Of a DNA stretch of 64,000 nucleotides, positions 1-8,610 are shown in pieces (positions within the stretch are counted from its first letter, which is position 1; every line of letters starts with the position of its first letter). Below the pieces are notes generated by a model. That model saw only the letters and a list, made by a program, of their open reading frames with translations, searched no databases and was not told the origin of the DNA. The position numbers and the translations under genes were made by a program. This DNA comes from Myxococcales bacterium (GTDB lineage Bacteria > Myxococcota_A > Polyangia > Polyangiales > Ga0077539), in NCBI GenBank assembly GCA_016793325.1, contig JAEUKI010000006.1, forward strand, positions 1 through 64,000, read 5' to 3'.

Positions 1-99
1 CGCGTCTGCGACGTCGGGCATCGATCGGTCTGACCGATCCAACATCGCGAGCGCCTCGGCACGAAACTCAGCTGTGTACTTTCTTGGTCGCGTTTGCAT
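1..99 (-). mobile_element. IS3-family transposase OrfA, N-terminal part only (runs off window)
   Basis: Reading the minus strand from ATG at 99 gives 33 open codons to the window edge. The peptide begins MQTRPRKYTAEFRAEALAML and continues with DRSDRSMPDVADA. Basic residues followed by YTAEFRAEA are the hallmark of the N-terminal helix-turn-helix of IS3/IS911-type OrfA proteins, which bind the element's terminal inverted repeats. Only the start is visible, so neither the frameshift window nor OrfB (the DDE catalytic subunit) can be judged. The candidate element end lies just upstream at 116-140. The family assignment is fairly secure. Whether the element is intact cannot be seen. Confidence 0.6.
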
Positions 100-115
100 C
101 TGGGCCTCCAGGGGC

Positions 116-140
116 TGTCAACGCAACCGAGGGAGGCCCA
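116..140 (-). repeat. Candidate terminal inverted repeat of the IS3-type element
   Basis: On the minus strand this 25-base stretch begins TGGGCCTCCCTCGG and ends TTGACA, directly upstream of the OrfA start. IS3-family ends usually begin with TG, and a CCTCGGTTG..TTGACA-like core is consistent with known left ends. A nested hairpin (TGGGCCTCC at 101-109 against GGAGGCCCA at 132-140) overlaps it. The matching right end lies outside the window, so the call is an inference. Confidence 0.35.
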
Positions 141-165
141 GCGCGTCGGCGGGGCCAAACGCTCC

Positions 166-345
166 CGCGGCCTCACCCCCGCTGCCGCGCGCCCCTCTCC
201 CGCGCGGGAGCGCGGGAGAGGGGCTACTGGGACCGAAGCGTCGCGGCAGAAAACCAACAGCTGTCTATGTTGCACACAAAATCAAAGCCCCTCTCCCGCG
301 CGGGAGCGCGGGAGAGGGGCGCGCGGCAGCGGGGGTGAGGCCGCG
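166..345. repeat. 59-base inverted repeat pair, each arm ending in a 34-base hairpin
   Basis: Bases 166-224 and 287-345 are inverted copies separated by 62 bases. The outer 25 bases (CGCGGCCTCACCCCCGCTGC...) match exactly as reverse complements. Each arm ends in the same 34-base hairpin with perfect 14-base arms (GCCCCTCTCCCGCG / CGCGGGAGAGGGGC) around a CGGGAG loop. The CCTCACCCC...CCCCTCTCCC composition is typical of REP/MITE-like palindromes scattered in GC-rich genomes. It sits beside an IS end and in a stretch (141-553) where I see no convincing gene. Its function is unknown; transcription termination or a transposition hotspot are possible. Confidence 0.75.
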
Positions 346-553
346 TTTGGCTGTGATGCTCGATCGCACGACACGCGGGAGTTCTCCCCACAGAACTGGC
401 GATGAGCTGCGGCAATCTTCGGCGCCTATGGGAGTGCGTGCTGGGGGCAGCCGGGAGTGCGAGCAGCGGGGTGACCGCTGTGACGGGGCTCGATCGCTCC
501 TCGCGACCGGCTCTGCGGGCGCGGGCTGCGCGGCAGCGTCCATGCACCGCGAT

Positions 554-1045
554 TCATCGCGGTGACCCCGCCGTGATCTCGATCGGACGCGTTGTGCGGT
601 AGCGAACGGCGTCGCACCCGATCCCGTTTGGCTCGTCGCGCTCGTACTCGGCGCAGAACACCGTCGGCGCGACGCGCACGGGCGCGAACACTTCGACGCG
701 GAGCTCGGACGCGGCCAGGGACACAAAATGCCGTCCCTCGTGGGACGACGAGCAACACAGCACGCCGTGTTCGTCGGGACAGCGACACTCGTTTCCTTCG
801 AAGTCGCGCACGACGAAGCGAGCATCACGGACGATCTCTCCAGCACGGTCGCGTACGACGATGCCGGTGCTGTCCGGATAGAACGCGAGGGTGCACGATC
901 GTGGCGGCGCCGGCGTCGGCGTGCGGTCGAGCGGCGGGAGGTTTCCCGAGCCACACACGGGAGCCGGCGTCGGAGCGACGCTGCTCCCGCACGCTCCTGC
1001 GATCGCTGCCATGCACACCACCCACGCTCGAAGCACGCTGCGCAT
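554..1045 (-). CDS. Putative small lipoprotein, unknown function
   Basis: This is a 163-residue protein. The N-terminus MRSVLRAWVVCMAAIAGACG is a short signal peptide with a lipobox-like IAGAC, so it is probably lipidated and anchored in an envelope membrane. A proline-rich linker of about 25 residues follows, then a compact domain with several cysteines (CRCPDEHGVLCC, plus further single Cys) that may form disulfides outside the cytoplasm. No family was recognised. It stands alone between the IS-associated repeats and another minus-strand unknown gene at 1099. Codon usage with GC-rich third positions supports coding. Confidence 0.55.
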   Translation of the reverse strand: MRSVLRAWVVCMAAIAGACGSSVAPTPAPVCGSGNLPPLDRTPTPAPPRSCTLAFYPDSTGIVVRDRAGEIVRDARFVVRDFEGNECRCPDEHGVLCCSSSHEGRHFVSLAASELRVEVFAPVRVAPTVFCAEYERDEPNGIGCDAVRYRTTRPIEITAGSPR

Positions 1046-1098
1046 GGAGCCACGCTAGCGCCCGCGACGAACACGTAGCCACCGCGCACGAGAGATAT

Positions 1099-1659
1099 TC
1101 ACGCCGCGCGCAGCGCGAGTGACAACTGTGGTGGCACCCTGAGCGACGCTGGCCGCCGCGCGGTCCACTCGTTGACCAGCGCTTCCGTCCTCCGGTCGAT
1201 CACGATCGCGTTCCACCCACCGACGTCGCGCTCTCCGCGGGCGAGGCGCGCGACGACGATCAGGGCGTCGCGGGCGAATCGGCGGTGCCGCTCGACGACG
1301 CGGCGCGGATCGCCGATCGTGCGCGCCTCTCGAACGAGCACATCGATCCTTCGCGCGAGCGACACCGAGCGACGTCCCTCTCGTTCCACGCGCAGCGGTT
1401 GTCCGAAGCGCAGTGGCGTCGGCGCTCCGAGCCAATCGTCCGCGATCGTGTCGTTCGAGGGTGCGACCGTCGCATCGAAGCGACGAGCCAACCACGCCGT
1501 CTCTTCGATCTCTCTCCGCAGCATGCTGACGTGCACGGGTGCGCCGCCACCATCGACGAGCACCCGCGCGTTCGTCGCGATGGCGCGAAGCGAGAACGCC
1601 GCGAGTTCCAGAGGCGGCGCCAGGGGCTCCCTCACGTACGCAAGGACCGTGTTGCTCAT
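1099..1659 (-). CDS. Hypothetical protein, 186 residues
   Basis: This protein starts MSNTVLAYVREPLAPPLELA and has no signal peptide or membrane segment. It contains alternating hydrophobic and Arg-rich helical stretches and a C-terminal half rich in Arg/Val. I do not recognise a family. It lies in the same direction as the lipoprotein at 554-1045 with a 53-base gap and could be co-transcribed with it. A start at 1659 leaves a 234-base region up to the divergent gene at 1894 that would hold promoters for both directions. Confidence rests on uninterrupted reading and codon bias only. Confidence 0.5.
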   Translation of the reverse strand: MSNTVLAYVREPLAPPLELAAFSLRAIATNARVLVDGGGAPVHVSMLRREIEETAWLARRFDATVAPSNDTIADDWLGAPTPLRFGQPLRVEREGRRSVSLARRIDVLVREARTIGDPRRVVERHRRFARDALIVVARLARGERDVGGWNAIVIDRRTEALVNEWTARRPASLRVPPQLSLALRAA

Positions 1660-1893
1660 GCCGAAGAGTCTGCCGGAGCTCCGTGTCCTTCACCAAACTT
1701 CTGACGAATGCTTGCGTTCCCACGAATGCGTGCCTTGCGAGGGAATCGTCAGGGAAACGGCGTTTCGTCAACCTGTGTCTCGTCGTCGACAGCGCGTCGC
1801 ACGAGACACACGAAACCATCTTCCTCGGGCTGTCGTCTCGGTCGAGCGCGGATCACGTGCCGCGTCGTTCGCCGCGAGGAGGCTACGGACGCC

Positions 1894-2391
1894 ATGAAGT
1901 ACGCGCTGCTCCACACGGACATCCCCGACGAAGTCATCCTCCCCGACACCGTGCTTCGCATGGTCGAGGGCGCGATCTTGTTTTGTTCGCAGCTTCCTTC
2001 GTCGAACGACATCGACGACTCACCGCACACGCACAGGATGGTCTCGTGCTTTGCTCGGTGGCTGGACGCGTCGACGCTTCCGCGCCTGCGGGGACTTCCG
2101 CTGTCTCCACCGGACGACTTCGAGTACAGCGCGATCAACTGCGCCGCGTGGTCGCGTCGCACGCTCTTCGACGTGGGGCTGCGTCTGAACGGCGGCCTGC
2201 ACCCGATCGCGCACCGCGAGGTGCTCAGCGGTGTCTCGCTGTTTCTCGCGTTCGGTGTGCGCGCAGTCCAAGGGTGGACGGTGCCGCCGACCCGCAAGCC
2301 CATTGATTTCGGCAAATGCACCGATGTGCTCGATGAGTGGGTCGAGCAACTCCCGGACGGTCCGATGCGACGGCGCTTGTTGGTGTCCTAG
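1894..2391 (+). CDS. Hypothetical cytoplasmic protein, 165 residues
   Basis: The start chosen is ATG at 1894 (MKYALLHTDIPDEVILPDTV) because a clear ribosome-binding site, GAGGAGG, lies at 1877-1883. The in-frame upstream extension looks non-coding (Arg/Ser-rich). The protein has no signal peptide or membrane segments. It contains a patch with several acidic residues (SSNDIDDSP) and ends with DEWVEQLPDGPMRRRLLVS. The family was not recognised. It is followed by a palindromic repeat and then by the three-gene PIN cassette on the same strand, but the 228-base gap argues against one operon. Confidence 0.6.
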   Translation: MKYALLHTDIPDEVILPDTVLRMVEGAILFCSQLPSSNDIDDSPHTHRMVSCFARWLDASTLPRLRGLPLSPPDDFEYSAINCAAWSRRTLFDVGLRLNGGLHPIAHREVLSGVSLFLAFGVRAVQGWTVPPTRKPIDFGKCTDVLDEWVEQLPDGPMRRRLLVS

Positions 2392-2440
2392 CCGGTCGAT
2401 CAACTGCCGGCGCGCAAACGCGCGCGTCGCCGCGGCGATC

Positions 2441-2540
2441 GCGACGCCCCGTTGGAAGGACTACACGCATCGAGGCTTCTCCAACGATCCCTGGGAAATA
2501 TCCAGGGATCTTTGTGTGGCGTGTAGCCAACGGAAGGCGG
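2441..2540. repeat. Palindromic repeat family, copy 1
   Basis: This is a nested palindrome. The outer stem is CCGTTGG (2449-2455) with CCAACGG (2527-2533). The middle stem is CTACACGC (2461-2468) with GCGTGTAG (2519-2526). The inner hairpin is GATCCCTGG (2486-2494) with CCAGGGATC (2502-2510). Two further copies with the same architecture lie at 38508-38595 and 38608-38697. Stem bases differ between copies but pairing is kept, so this is a structured element (REP/MITE-like or RNA-forming) and not coding sequence. Confidence 0.8.
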
Positions 2541-2619
2541 AGCCGCACGAGGCGTGAGCGAGCGCAGCGTCGACCGCCACTTCGTCGCAGCACTGACCCT
2601 TCTCCGCTAGACTTCGAGC

Positions 2620-2907
2620 ATGCCGATCCCAGTGAAGGAGCTGCACGCCCGATCGAGGCCGCTGAAAGCTCGCATCCTCGAGTTCTTGCAGGCGCATTCC
2701 GACCAAGCCTTCGCGCTGCACGAGATCTGGGGCGCGATGAACAGCGTCACCAACGCATCGGTCGTCGGCATGATGCTCGTGATGCTGAAGGCGCCGCACG
2801 GACAGCGCGTGCCAGAGGTTGTCGCGATTGAAGAGCTACTCAGCGAGGGCGTGATTGCGTCGAACACCGTTGATGGTGTGCGCTACGTGTACGCAGTTAC
2901 GAAATGA
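2620..2907 (+). CDS. Small winged-helix-like protein, first gene of a three-gene cassette
   Basis: This 95-residue protein begins MPIPVKELHARSRPLKARIL. The predicted order of short helices (LKARILEFLQAH, ALHEIWGAM, VVGMMLVML) followed by a segment ending GVRYVYAV resembles a winged-helix DNA-binding fold. That is a structural impression and not a family match. The stop codon overlaps the start of the next gene by four bases (ATGA at 2904-2907), so the two are translationally coupled. In this setting it may be the regulator or antitoxin-like partner of the PIN-like protein two genes downstream. Confidence 0.6.
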   Translation: MPIPVKELHARSRPLKARILEFLQAHSDQAFALHEIWGAMNSVTNASVVGMMLVMLKAPHGQRVPEVVAIEELLSEGVIASNTVDGVRYVYAVTK

Positions 2908-3479
2908 CGACCACAACCCCGATCGAATCTGACTGGGCCCGTGGTTTCGAACCTTTCGTGCTCGGCATCGAAACGCTGACCATGAAGGAACGCCGGCAGT
3001 GGATCGACGCCTTGTGTTCACGCACCGACGACGGAACGATCGCAGCGTCCAACGACATCGACGCGATCGTCGCGTCGCCGATCGTTGGCGATCCGCAGGT
3101 CCGCGCGCTGACCGCGCTTCTGAAAGGCATCGACTTCGTTTCGCAAACCGTCGAACAACCAATCACTCCGAAGCACCTTGGCGTGGGAGAAGTGCTCGAC
3201 GAGTTGTTCGACGTCTTCGACGACCAGCGCGAGGGCTTTCGAGCTGTCGTGCACTCGATGTCCAACGCAGTCGCCCGCAGCGGTGAGGACGGATGGAGCC
3301 AGGCGCAATGCGAGTGCTTCATCGAGGTCGCGAAAACACTCTGCGTTTCGTTCGATCTTTCGTTCGACGAGTCGCTCGCGCTCATCGACGCGCTCGAAGC
3401 TGCCGGCTTTCAAGTCTACAGCGCCGAGCTCGATGAGATCGCTGACTGGGGGAAGGCGGATGAGCAAGCAGATCATTGA
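2904..3479 (+). CDS. Hypothetical acidic protein, middle gene of the PIN cassette
   Basis: This 191-residue acidic protein has no signal peptide or membrane segment. It begins MTTTTPIESDWARGFEPFVL. It looks entirely alpha-helical, with long amphipathic helices such as VGEVLDELFDVFDDQREGF. I do not recognise a family. It overlaps the previous gene by 4 bases and the next by 20 bases (next ATG at 3460), so the three proteins are very probably made together and may interact. An all-helical acidic protein beside a nuclease-like protein would suit an inhibitor or adaptor role, but that is inference. Confidence 0.6.
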   Translation: MTTTTPIESDWARGFEPFVLGIETLTMKERRQWIDALCSRTDDGTIAASNDIDAIVASPIVGDPQVRALTALLKGIDFVSQTVEQPITPKHLGVGEVLDELFDVFDDQREGFRAVVHSMSNAVARSGEDGWSQAQCECFIEVAKTLCVSFDLSFDESLALIDALEAAGFQVYSAELDEIADWGKADEQADH

Positions 3480-4230
3480 CGCGACGGTGCTCGCGGACGC
3501 GCGCTTGAAAAGTGGTGATCGAGCCAGCACCGCGAACGCCGCCATCGAGGCAGGCACACCATCGCTTCTGCCCGACTACGCGGTAAAGGAGTTCAAGAAC
3601 GGTCCGCTCGCGAACTTCGTGCTCGTGCACAACAAGTGCGGCGAGGTCGCGGACCTCGGCGAGCTGATCGCCTGGTGCGGTTCACACTTTCGCCAGCCGC
3701 ATCGCACGGGGACGATTCTCGAAGCACTCCGAGTCGCGACAGCCGGCAAACAATCGACATCCCTCACTCGGATCAAGTACGAGCTCAGGATCCGCATTGC
3801 GCGGGCGTGGAAGCGACGACGATCCGGCACACAGCGCTTCTCCGAACTCGCCTGCTATCGCGGCGAAGACCTGAACAATGGCCTCACCTACGACGACGGG
3901 GCGAACACATTTGTCCTGCGCCGGCGAAAGTGCGACGCCGAGGGCGAGTGCTCGATGGCAGTGCAGATCGCCGATCGAGCAGAAGAACTTCAGGCTCTTG
4001 TCCGCGCGATCGAATCGGATCCAAAGCCCGAGTCGAAGAAGCGTTGCAGCGCGCTCCGGATTTTGCTCGATCCGGAGGGTCTTGCAGATTTTGACGAACG
4101 CCGATGCCGCGCGCTCGGCGATGCCGTCTACGCGCTGCTCTGTCCCGTCGACGCCGAGATCGTGACGACGAACGTGCGCGACCACGAGCCGCTCGCAACG
4201 GCGCTGGGGCGCACCGTTCGAGCCCCGTGA
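3460..4230 (+). CDS. PIN-like domain protein (putative ribonuclease)
   Basis: This is a 256-residue protein. ATG at 3460 follows a GGGGGAAGG ribosome-binding site. The N-terminus MSKQIIDATVLADARL carries the hydrophobic strand plus Asp expected at the start of a PIN fold. LPDYAVKEFKNG supplies a second acidic site, and the C-terminal EIVTTNVRDHEPLATALG matches the TTN-x-D-x3-L motif that closes PIN domains of VapC-type RNases. The roughly 150 residues between these motifs (KYELRIRIARAWKRRRSG and on) are longer than in VapC and have no recognised match. Last gene of the cassette; it converges on the BREX-2-like pglX with a 6-base gap. Possible roles are an abortive-infection or toxin nuclease. 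Confidence 0.6.
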   Translation: MSKQIIDATVLADARLKSGDRASTANAAIEAGTPSLLPDYAVKEFKNGPLANFVLVHNKCGEVADLGELIAWCGSHFRQPHRTGTILEALRVATAGKQSTSLTRIKYELRIRIARAWKRRRSGTQRFSELACYRGEDLNNGLTYDDGANTFVLRRRKCDAEGECSMAVQIADRAEELQALVRAIESDPKPESKKRCSALRILLDPEGLADFDERRCRALGDAVYALLCPVDAEIVTTNVRDHEPLATALGRTVRAP

Positions 4231-4236
4231 TTCCCG

Positions 4237-7200
4237 TCACTCCCCCGCTGCTGCCTTCTTCCCCCTCGCCCGCTTCGGCTTCGCGTCGCTCGCAGCCTCT
4301 TCACCCACGGCCCCTTCGCTCGCTGCCGCACCCGCGCTCTTCTTCCCCTTTTTCACCCGCGGCGCGCGCTCTTCTCGCTTGTCGCTGCCCAGTCCCCACG
4401 TGCGCAATTGCTCCATCGTCACGCCATTGGCGCGCGCCTCGTTGCTCACGAACGCCGCGTACGCTTCGGCAGCGCTCTGCTCTTCGCTGTCCTCGCGCTG
4501 GTTGTGCCACTGCGCGAGCCACGGGAGCAGCTCGGCCAACCCTGCCAGCAGATTCACCAGCTTTTCTCCAGCCCAACCGTCCTCGGTCTTGCGCTGTTGG
4601 TACAGCGCGGCCAGGGCGTTGGCGCGCTCCAAGTGGTTCCATCCGGCCCAGCCGTACAGGGGGCTCGGGTCGTCGTCCTTGGTGGCCTCGGGATACGCAA
4701 TGAACCGCTCGCGCGCGACGTCGAGCCGCCCGCGCAGCGACCAGTACCGCCCCTCGCGATAGTCCTTCGCGTCGTACTTCGGCGGAACCTCGATCGCCCC
4801 CACGCTCTCTCCCGCGTCCTCGCGCCGCTGCAGAGACCAGCACTTCTCCCACGCCTGCCGCTTCTCCCACCCCGCCTCCGTGAACCGCAACGTCGCGAGG
4901 TGCGGGATCGAGTCGCGCAACAGCACATGCTCGACCACCTTGCGCGGCGAGTCGTCGAACTTCGGCGCGACGAACGCAACGATGGCCGCGGCTTTCGCGT
5001 CACGCAGCAGTCGCGCAGCCAGCGACGCGGCTGACTGCGGGACATCAAATTTACGTAGCTCGCGCTCGACCGTCTCGGCAAGCCAATCGATGCACACGTT
5101 TCGACGTAGTTCTTCGTCGCTCATGACGTGCATGCCGAACACGCCTCGGCGTCCCTGCCACGTGCGCTTGTACATCGGTGACTCGATGAGCGAGATCGAC
5201 GCGTTCGTGTCGATGATCGCCTTTCGCGCGCGAAACGCATCGCGATCGACGTCACCCGATGACTCTGCGGCGAGGAACGGCCGACGCTCTGGTGCGTATG
5301 CGTCCGCAAGCACTCGCGTCACCTCGCAGAGACCCAACAACTCGTAGCAAAGCCAATCGAGCTCTTCCTGAAGGCTGACCATCTTCGACGCGAGCCTCTC
5401 GTCTTCATCCTCAGCTCGAAAGAACCCATCGAGAAGCCCAGTTTCTCCAGGATAGAACTCCGCAACGACACTCCTCGTACTGCATGCGGATCGCTTCGCC
5501 GCAACACTCTCGATCTCTCTCGCCAACGCAACGAGCCGACGAAACTCAGGTCGCGACGAATCGAGGACACATCGCGGAATCGGCGCGGCGCCTAAACCCG
5601 TGCCGGCGAATTCGTAGCGGTTCGCCTCTGCGCGGCCCTTCTCAACAGACACGTCACCGACCGCTGTTGCCTTGGCCTGAAACACCTGCTTCATCCAGAA
5701 ACACGCCACGCTCGAGTTCAACCACGCGAGCAACGCGAGGTGCTCGTCCTCCGTCGCCCCCTCGCGCAACTTGATAATCGGTGCCGAGCGGTTGAACACC
5801 TTCCCGCCGCGGTCGAGCACGAAGTGGTTGTGCGTCGCGACGAAGGCAAACCCAATCGAGAGCTTTGCTCGAAAGCGGTCGGGGAAGAACATCGAGTGCT
5901 CGAACCACGTCATCACGCGACCCGCGATGACCCGTCGTTCGATCTTTTCACCGAAATCCTGCCGATCGCGGAGCAGCGTTCGCATCGACCAATAGAACTG
6001 CCCCTCGCGTGCGCTGGGCTGCACTGGGAGCAAACTGTCTCGGTCGTACGGAAAGAGACACCACTCGCCCTCCGAGACGCTCCAGTCTCGAACCTGTTCG
6101 CCCGTGACGAGTGGCACTGAGCGATCACGACCAACTCCGATGCGATTCAGCGCCTGAACGGGATGAAAGAACACCTCGTCTTGTCCGGTATGGGTGCTCC
6201 GCCCAATGGCCTCCACCACATCCCCCAACCGCTTCTCGCACCGCTGCTCGATCAACTCCTTCAGCTCACCCGCACCACCTCCGCCCAATGACCACGGGTG
6301 CTTCTCGAACGTGGCCCGCTTCACGTTGGCCACGCTCACGTAGTCGCTCTCTTCGCCGGGCTTCTCGATGAGGCTGACGATGCTCGACCACACCGCGCCC
6401 TTCTCGGGATCGTCCGGCGTGCTCGGCTCGCCGCGCTTGCCCAGCACCGCGCGCACGGTCTCGCGCTCGGGCGGACGATTGCGCGCGAAGAGGATCACCG
6501 TCGGCGTCCCGTGCCCTGGAATGAACGCCCCGCTCGTGTCCACCACGTGCGTGAGGTCCTTGTGCCGCAAGACATCCTCGATCAACGGCCGCCCGAACTC
6601 GCGCTTCATGAACGAGTTCGCGTTGATCATTCCGACGTAGCCGCTCTCGACCGCGAGCTGAAAGAAGCGCTCGGTAAACGGCGCCCCGAGCGCGAACGTG
6701 CGGTACGCGCTCTTCGGAAACTGCTCGCGGATCGTGTCCCGCTGCGTTGCGTCCTTGCACGTGATGTACGGCGGGTTGCCCACGACCACGTGAAAGTGCT
6801 GCCGGAACAGCGCGCGCGTCTGCGCGGGATCTTCGACGGTGAACGCACCGCCGCCCCACGACTCGCGCATCGCTTTGTCGTCGACGGTGTCGAGGAGCTT
6901 GCCCTGCGCGCCGTACGGGATCAGCGAATCCGCCACGATCACCCGTTCGCTCAGCCCCAACCCATCGCCCGTCAGCTCGCTCAATCGCTCGATGCCAGCG
7001 CTCTTTGCAAACGCGATGAGCAATCGAAAGCGCGAGATCGCCACGGCGTACGGGTTGAGATCCACGCCGTACACGCACGCGAGCGCACGCAGCGCGCTCT
7101 CTCGCGGGCTCTCGGACGGAAACCGCCTCCGACGCTCGCTTCGAATCGCCTCGAACGCGCCCAACAAGAAGTGCCCCGAGCCGCACGTGGGGTCGAGCAC

Positions 7201-7920
7201 GCGAAGCCCGTCGACGCCCCACTGCTCCATCGCTGGCGAGAGCGTGTACGACAAGATGAACTTCTCGACGAAGTCCGGCGTCTGGAGCAACGCGTACCGC
7301 TCGCGAACGCTCTCGCTGAGCTCTTGATACAGGTCCCCTAGAATTCGTGTGTCGTCGCTCTCGAAGCGCCATCGCAGCGCGTCTTCGGTCGTTCCGTCGT
7401 CGAGCGTGACCTTCACGCGCTCGCGCCAGAACTCGAGCAGCGCCCGCGCGCCGTCGGCGTCGGGCCCGAGCTTCCACGCGAGGAGCGACCGCGGGCCGAA
7501 CACTTCGCTCGCGCCTTCGAGCCCCGCGCACTCGCGAAAGACCGCGAGCAGATACTCCCGCGCGTTTCCCGCGAGCGACGAGAACGCCTGCCCGAAGCAC
7601 TGCTCGGAGTCCTCGGCGCCCTCGCCCGCGATCCGCCGCTTCGACAGCCACCCGCGGTCCTCGAGGTAGCGAACGAACACCGTCGCCAGCACCCACGACG
7701 CGCCAACTTGCTCGATCGTCCGATCGCGAAACGCGAGCTCGTCGTCCGAGGTCTTTCCCGCAGTGCGCTCTGCGGCCAGCGCCTGCGCGAGCGCCTCGCG
7801 CACCGACGCGCTCTCCTCGACCCGCCGCTTCAACGACGGAACGATCTTCTCCACCAACAACTTCGACAACGCCTGCGAGAGCGTCTGCTCCCGCGCCCGT
7901 CCCTTGCCTCTGCCTGCCAT
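4237..7920 (-). CDS. pglX: BREX-2 adenine-specific DNA methyltransferase PglX
   Basis: This 1227-residue protein has the size and layout of BREX-2 PglX, which methylates adenines to mark self DNA in the phage-growth-limitation/BREX-2 defence system. Visible features are an SAM-binding motif DPTCGSGHF at about residue 243, the catalytic NPPY at about 382, and a target-recognition-type region in the middle. A C-terminal region includes YGWAGWNHLERANALAALYQ and a Lys/Ala-rich basic tail (KKGKKSAGAAASEG). It is transcribed toward the convergent PIN cassette. Upstream of it on the same strand are 690 bases without a clear gene, then an unknown membrane protein, then pglW. A stand-alone type IIG enzyme is less likely given the nearby pglW. 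Confidence 0.88.
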   Translation of the reverse strand: MAGRGKGRAREQTLSQALSKLLVEKIVPSLKRRVEESASVREALAQALAAERTAGKTSDDELAFRDRTIEQVGASWVLATVFVRYLEDRGWLSKRRIAGEGAEDSEQCFGQAFSSLAGNAREYLLAVFRECAGLEGASEVFGPRSLLAWKLGPDADGARALLEFWRERVKVTLDDGTTEDALRWRFESDDTRILGDLYQELSESVRERYALLQTPDFVEKFILSYTLSPAMEQWGVDGLRVLDPTCGSGHFLLGAFEAIRSERRRRFPSESPRESALRALACVYGVDLNPYAVAISRFRLLIAFAKSAGIERLSELTGDGLGLSERVIVADSLIPYGAQGKLLDTVDDKAMRESWGGGAFTVEDPAQTRALFRQHFHVVVGNPPYITCKDATQRDTIREQFPKSAYRTFALGAPFTERFFQLAVESGYVGMINANSFMKREFGRPLIEDVLRHKDLTHVVDTSGAFIPGHGTPTVILFARNRPPERETVRAVLGKRGEPSTPDDPEKGAVWSSIVSLIEKPGEESDYVSVANVKRATFEKHPWSLGGGGAGELKELIEQRCEKRLGDVVEAIGRSTHTGQDEVFFHPVQALNRIGVGRDRSVPLVTGEQVRDWSVSEGEWCLFPYDRDSLLPVQPSAREGQFYWSMRTLLRDRQDFGEKIERRVIAGRVMTWFEHSMFFPDRFRAKLSIGFAFVATHNHFVLDRGGKVFNRSAPIIKLREGATEDEHLALLAWLNSSVACFWMKQVFQAKATAVGDVSVEKGRAEANRYEFAGTGLGAAPIPRCVLDSSRPEFRRLVALAREIESVAAKRSACSTRSVVAEFYPGETGLLDGFFRAEDEDERLASKMVSLQEELDWLCYELLGLCEVTRVLADAYAPERRPFLAAESSGDVDRDAFRARKAIIDTNASISLIESPMYKRTWQGRRGVFGMHVMSDEELRRNVCIDWLAETVERELRKFDVPQSAASLAARLLRDAKAAAIVAFVAPKFDDSPRKVVEHVLLRDSIPHLATLRFTEAGWEKRQAWEKCWSLQRREDAGESVGAIEVPPKYDAKDYREGRYWSLRGRLDVARERFIAYPEATKDDDPSPLYGWAGWNHLERANALAALYQQRKTEDGWAGEKLVNLLAGLAELLPWLAQWHNQREDSEEQSAAEAYAAFVSNEARANGVTMEQLRTWGLGSDKREERAPRVKKGKKSAGAAASEGAVGEEAASDAKPKRARGKKAAAGE

Positions 7921-8610
7921 CGTTCGAACGAGCGCGAGTAGACAATAAAAAGAGCGTCAGGGCTGCCGCAAACGAGCGCCCCTCGCGCGGTACCATCGCG
8001 CTTCGTGATGCCCGAGACCGACCGTGACGTCCTGTGGGGTCCCGCGGCGAGGCTCGCCGCAGAGCGCGATCCGTGCAGCTTCGTTCCCGATGGAGCGAGC
8101 GGCGGCGCGCGAAAGCGAAACGGACCGCAGAAGCCCGCCGAACAGCGCAGCCGCGAGCGTGTTCGCAGGGCGTTCGCGTTCTTCGACGAGAAGGACGACC
8201 GGTGATCGCGACGGTCGCCGCAGCGTCGCAACGCGGCGACCGTCGTTCGCGCTCCGCCGCATCGCGCGGCTTGCGCCAGAGACCCGAGGCACACGCACCG
8301 ACGCCGAGCGTGCGGCTCCGAAGAGCTACCTGCCGTTCTCGTCACGCCTCGTCGACCGACGCTCGCACGCCATCGCGCGCTCGCGTCCCGGCGTCGGCTC
8401 GCGCAACACACACCCTTCGGGTTCGGTTGCGAGCTCCCCGCACAGCGCGCGGCGCGAGGTCGATCGATCGACGAAGCGGAGCTTACCCGAGCGCGACGCG
8501 AACCACCGCGTTGCGCCCACTCGCGTCGGTCCCGTCAGCCACCACCGCATTCGATCGCGCTTCGACCGAACGTCATCCACGCGCTCGGGGCGCCGTGTCG
8601 CACCATCGCC
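7921..8610. other. 690-base gap between pglX and the membrane-protein gene; no convincing gene
   Basis: Only short Arg-rich reading frames occur here on both strands, without a good ribosome-binding site or recognisable peptide, so I call none. The minus-strand promoter of pglX is expected close to 7921-8000, where the sequence becomes locally AT-richer (ACAATAAAAAGAG at 7943-7955). A degraded gene cannot be excluded. Confidence 0.4.

Noticed and set aside
4237..7920. Stand-alone type IIG restriction enzyme instead of PglX
   Set aside because: There is no clear N-terminal PD-ExK nuclease motif, the length and C-terminal WAGWNHLERANALA region fit BREX-2 PglX, and pglW lies nearby.
7957..8580. 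Small frames on either strand in the gap before pglX
   Set aside because: Arg-rich, no ribosome-binding site, no similarity I can recognise; codon bias does not favour one frame.
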